Below are positions 6,044 through 6,571 of a stretch of 6,571 nucleotides of DNA, piece after piece (position 1 is the stretch's first letter; each line of letters begins with the position of its first letter). The DNA is from an uncultured Lachnospiraceae bacterium (lineage in GTDB: Bacteria; Bacillota_A; Clostridia; Lachnospirales; Lachnospiraceae). A program made the translations under genes and the position numbers. The stretch is from positions 1-6,571 of the forward strand of contig CADBNA010000336.1 of the NCBI GenBank assembly GCA_902795835.1. The letters are read 5' to 3'. The notes beneath the pieces were generated by a model. It saw only the letters and a list, made by a program, of their open reading frames with translations. It was not told the origin of the DNA and made no database searches.

Positions 6044-6097
6044 TAGGGACGGTTCTCTTAGACTTCTGCCTTCTCAAAAGCTCTTTGTAGTAAATAG

Positions 6098-6126
6098 TTG
6101 AAAATCGGCAGGGAATCCTGTATAAT
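6098..6126 (+). promoter_or_regulatory. Predicted strong sigma-A promoter of the lipoprotein gene
   Basis: A -35 TTGAAA (6098-6103) and a perfect -10 TATAAT (6121-6126) are separated by 17 bp. The predicted start near 6133 leaves a leader of about 59 nt before the ATG at 6192. The promoter points away from the udp promoter, with 54 bp between the two -35 boxes. Confidence 0.8.
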
Positions 6127-6191
6127 TTGAACAAATTCGGCTTTTTTGCATGATTATGCAGACTGCCGGTAAAGGAAAGGAGAATATTTAT

Positions 6192-6571
6192 ATGAAAAAA
6201 GTAATGGCATTTCTGCTTAGCGCAGGACTCACCCTGTCTCTGGCTGCATGCGGCGGCTCCGGTTCCTCCGGAAACACGGCTGCTTCCTCCGCAGCTTCCG
6301 CGGCAAGCTCTGCTGCGGCAAGTTCCGCTGCTGAGAGCACGGTAGAGGAAAGCGCAGCTTCCTCGGCAGACGAGACTGCGAAGAGTGAGGCTGCTGAAAG
6401 CGAGGCTGCCGAGAGCGAAGCCGCTGAGAGCGAAGCTGCTGTCAGCGAGTCAGCTGAGAGCGAAGCCGCTGTCAGCGAGTCAGCCGAGAGCGAAGCCGCT
6501 GAGAGCGAAGCTGCTGTCAGCGAATCCGCCGAGAGCGAAGCTGCTGAAAGCGAATCCGCCGAGAGCGAAGC
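6192..6571 (+). CDS. Lipoprotein with acidic Ala/Ser/Glu pentapeptide-repeat linker, partial (3' end outside window)
   Basis: The visible 126 codons begin MKKVMAFLLSAGLTLSLAAC. This is a lipoprotein signal peptide with a basic N-terminus, a hydrophobic core and the lipobox L17-A-A-C20, so Cys20 should be lipidated and the mature protein anchored to the outer face of the membrane. A Gly/Ser stretch (21-27) and a Ser/Ala-rich segment (to about 59) follow. From residue 65 an array of pentapeptides of the form S-E-(A/S)-A-(E/V) runs to the window edge. The mature part is low complexity, strongly acidic and has no other cysteine. AAAGGAG lies 9 nt before the ATG, and a consensus promoter lies upstream. 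In Clostridia similar Ser/Ala/Glu linkers often precede solute-binding domains of ABC transporters, but no such domain is visible, so the function is unknown. An extracytoplasmic spacer or a surface-exposed repeat protein are both possible. Confidence 0.85.
   Translation, partial: MKKVMAFLLSAGLTLSLAACGGSGSSGNTAASSAASAASSAAASSAAESTVEESAASSADETAKSEAAESEAAESEAAESEAAVSESAESEAAVSESAESEAAESEAAVSESAESEAAESESAESE
6384..6571 (+). repeat. 15-bp tandem repeat (minisatellite) inside the lipoprotein gene
   Basis: Twelve full copies and a partial thirteenth of a 15-bp unit close to AGCGAAGCTGCTGAG run in frame to the window edge, encoding SEAAE, SEAAV or SESAE. A 30-bp higher-order unit (ESEAAVSESA) starts at 6426, 6456 and 6501. 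The first two copies differ at only 2 of 30 bases and the third differs from the first at 3, all at synonymous positions. This points to recent duplication or conversion. Because the unit is a multiple of three, changes in copy number alter linker length without breaking the frame. Confidence 0.9.

Noticed and set aside
6038..6046. Rrf2 half-site at the udp promoter, because the nifS and udp promoters share CCTATTGAC
   Set aside because: The second half-site expected 5 bp away (AGTAGG-like) is absent; C-rich sequence is there instead. The shared bases are mostly the -35 box, so chance is the simpler explanation.
6138..6168. Structured leader of the lipoprotein gene (CGGC/GCCG and TGCAT/ATGCA)
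   Set aside because: The two nested stems are 4-5 bp with unpaired bases between them and have no link to a known regulatory RNA.

Overview
The window is about 6.6 kb of compact bacterial chromosome. It is moderately GC-rich, with strong AGGAGG-type ribosome-binding sites, canonical sigma-A-like promoters, and protein families and motifs typical of Clostridia. The clostridium-type NifS/NifU pair, the TPNPC-x-x-C variant of MnmA and the Ser/Ala/Glu-rich lipoprotein linker suggest a gut-type Lachnospiraceae relative. The taxonomic placement is inference from protein features only.

Left region (1-4659): a sulfur and iron-sulfur module built around a divergent promoter. Reading leftward on the minus strand are a cysteine desulfurase (nifS), a NifU/IscU scaffold and an O-acetylhomoserine sulfhydrylase (metY, cut by the window edge). 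Reading rightward are an Rrf2-family regulator with three cysteines (IscR-like) and mnmA, the tRNA 2-thiouridylase, joined by a 4-bp ATGA overlap. Cysteine desulfurase takes sulfur from cysteine. The scaffold uses it for Fe-S clusters and MnmA uses it for s2U34 in tRNA. MetY puts sulfide into homocysteine for methionine. The 171-bp gap between nifS and the regulator holds two face-to-face promoters, each overlapped by an inverted repeat built from CCTA(T/C)T half-sites. This looks like a two-operator switch through which the regulator would control itself, mnmA and the desulfurase operon.

Middle region (4651-5968): a pyrimidine-salvage pair on the minus strand, udp (uridine phosphorylase) followed by cdd (cytidine deaminase). 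Together they would convert cytidine to uridine and then to uracil plus ribose-1-phosphate. cdd ends inside the end of mnmA, a 9-bp convergent overlap with no visible terminator.

Right region (5969-6571): a divergent promoter region between udp and a lipoprotein gene that runs off the window. The visible part of the lipoprotein is a lipobox signal peptide, a Ser/Ala-rich linker and a 15-bp tandem repeat encoding an acidic SEAAE-type pentapeptide array that continues past the edge. No RNA genes, CRISPR arrays, complete mobile elements or gene-free stretches over 300 bp are seen. The window is mostly housekeeping metabolism. The operator architecture, the cysteine patterns in the regulator and MnmA, and the repeat-bearing lipoprotein are the parts most worth a second look.
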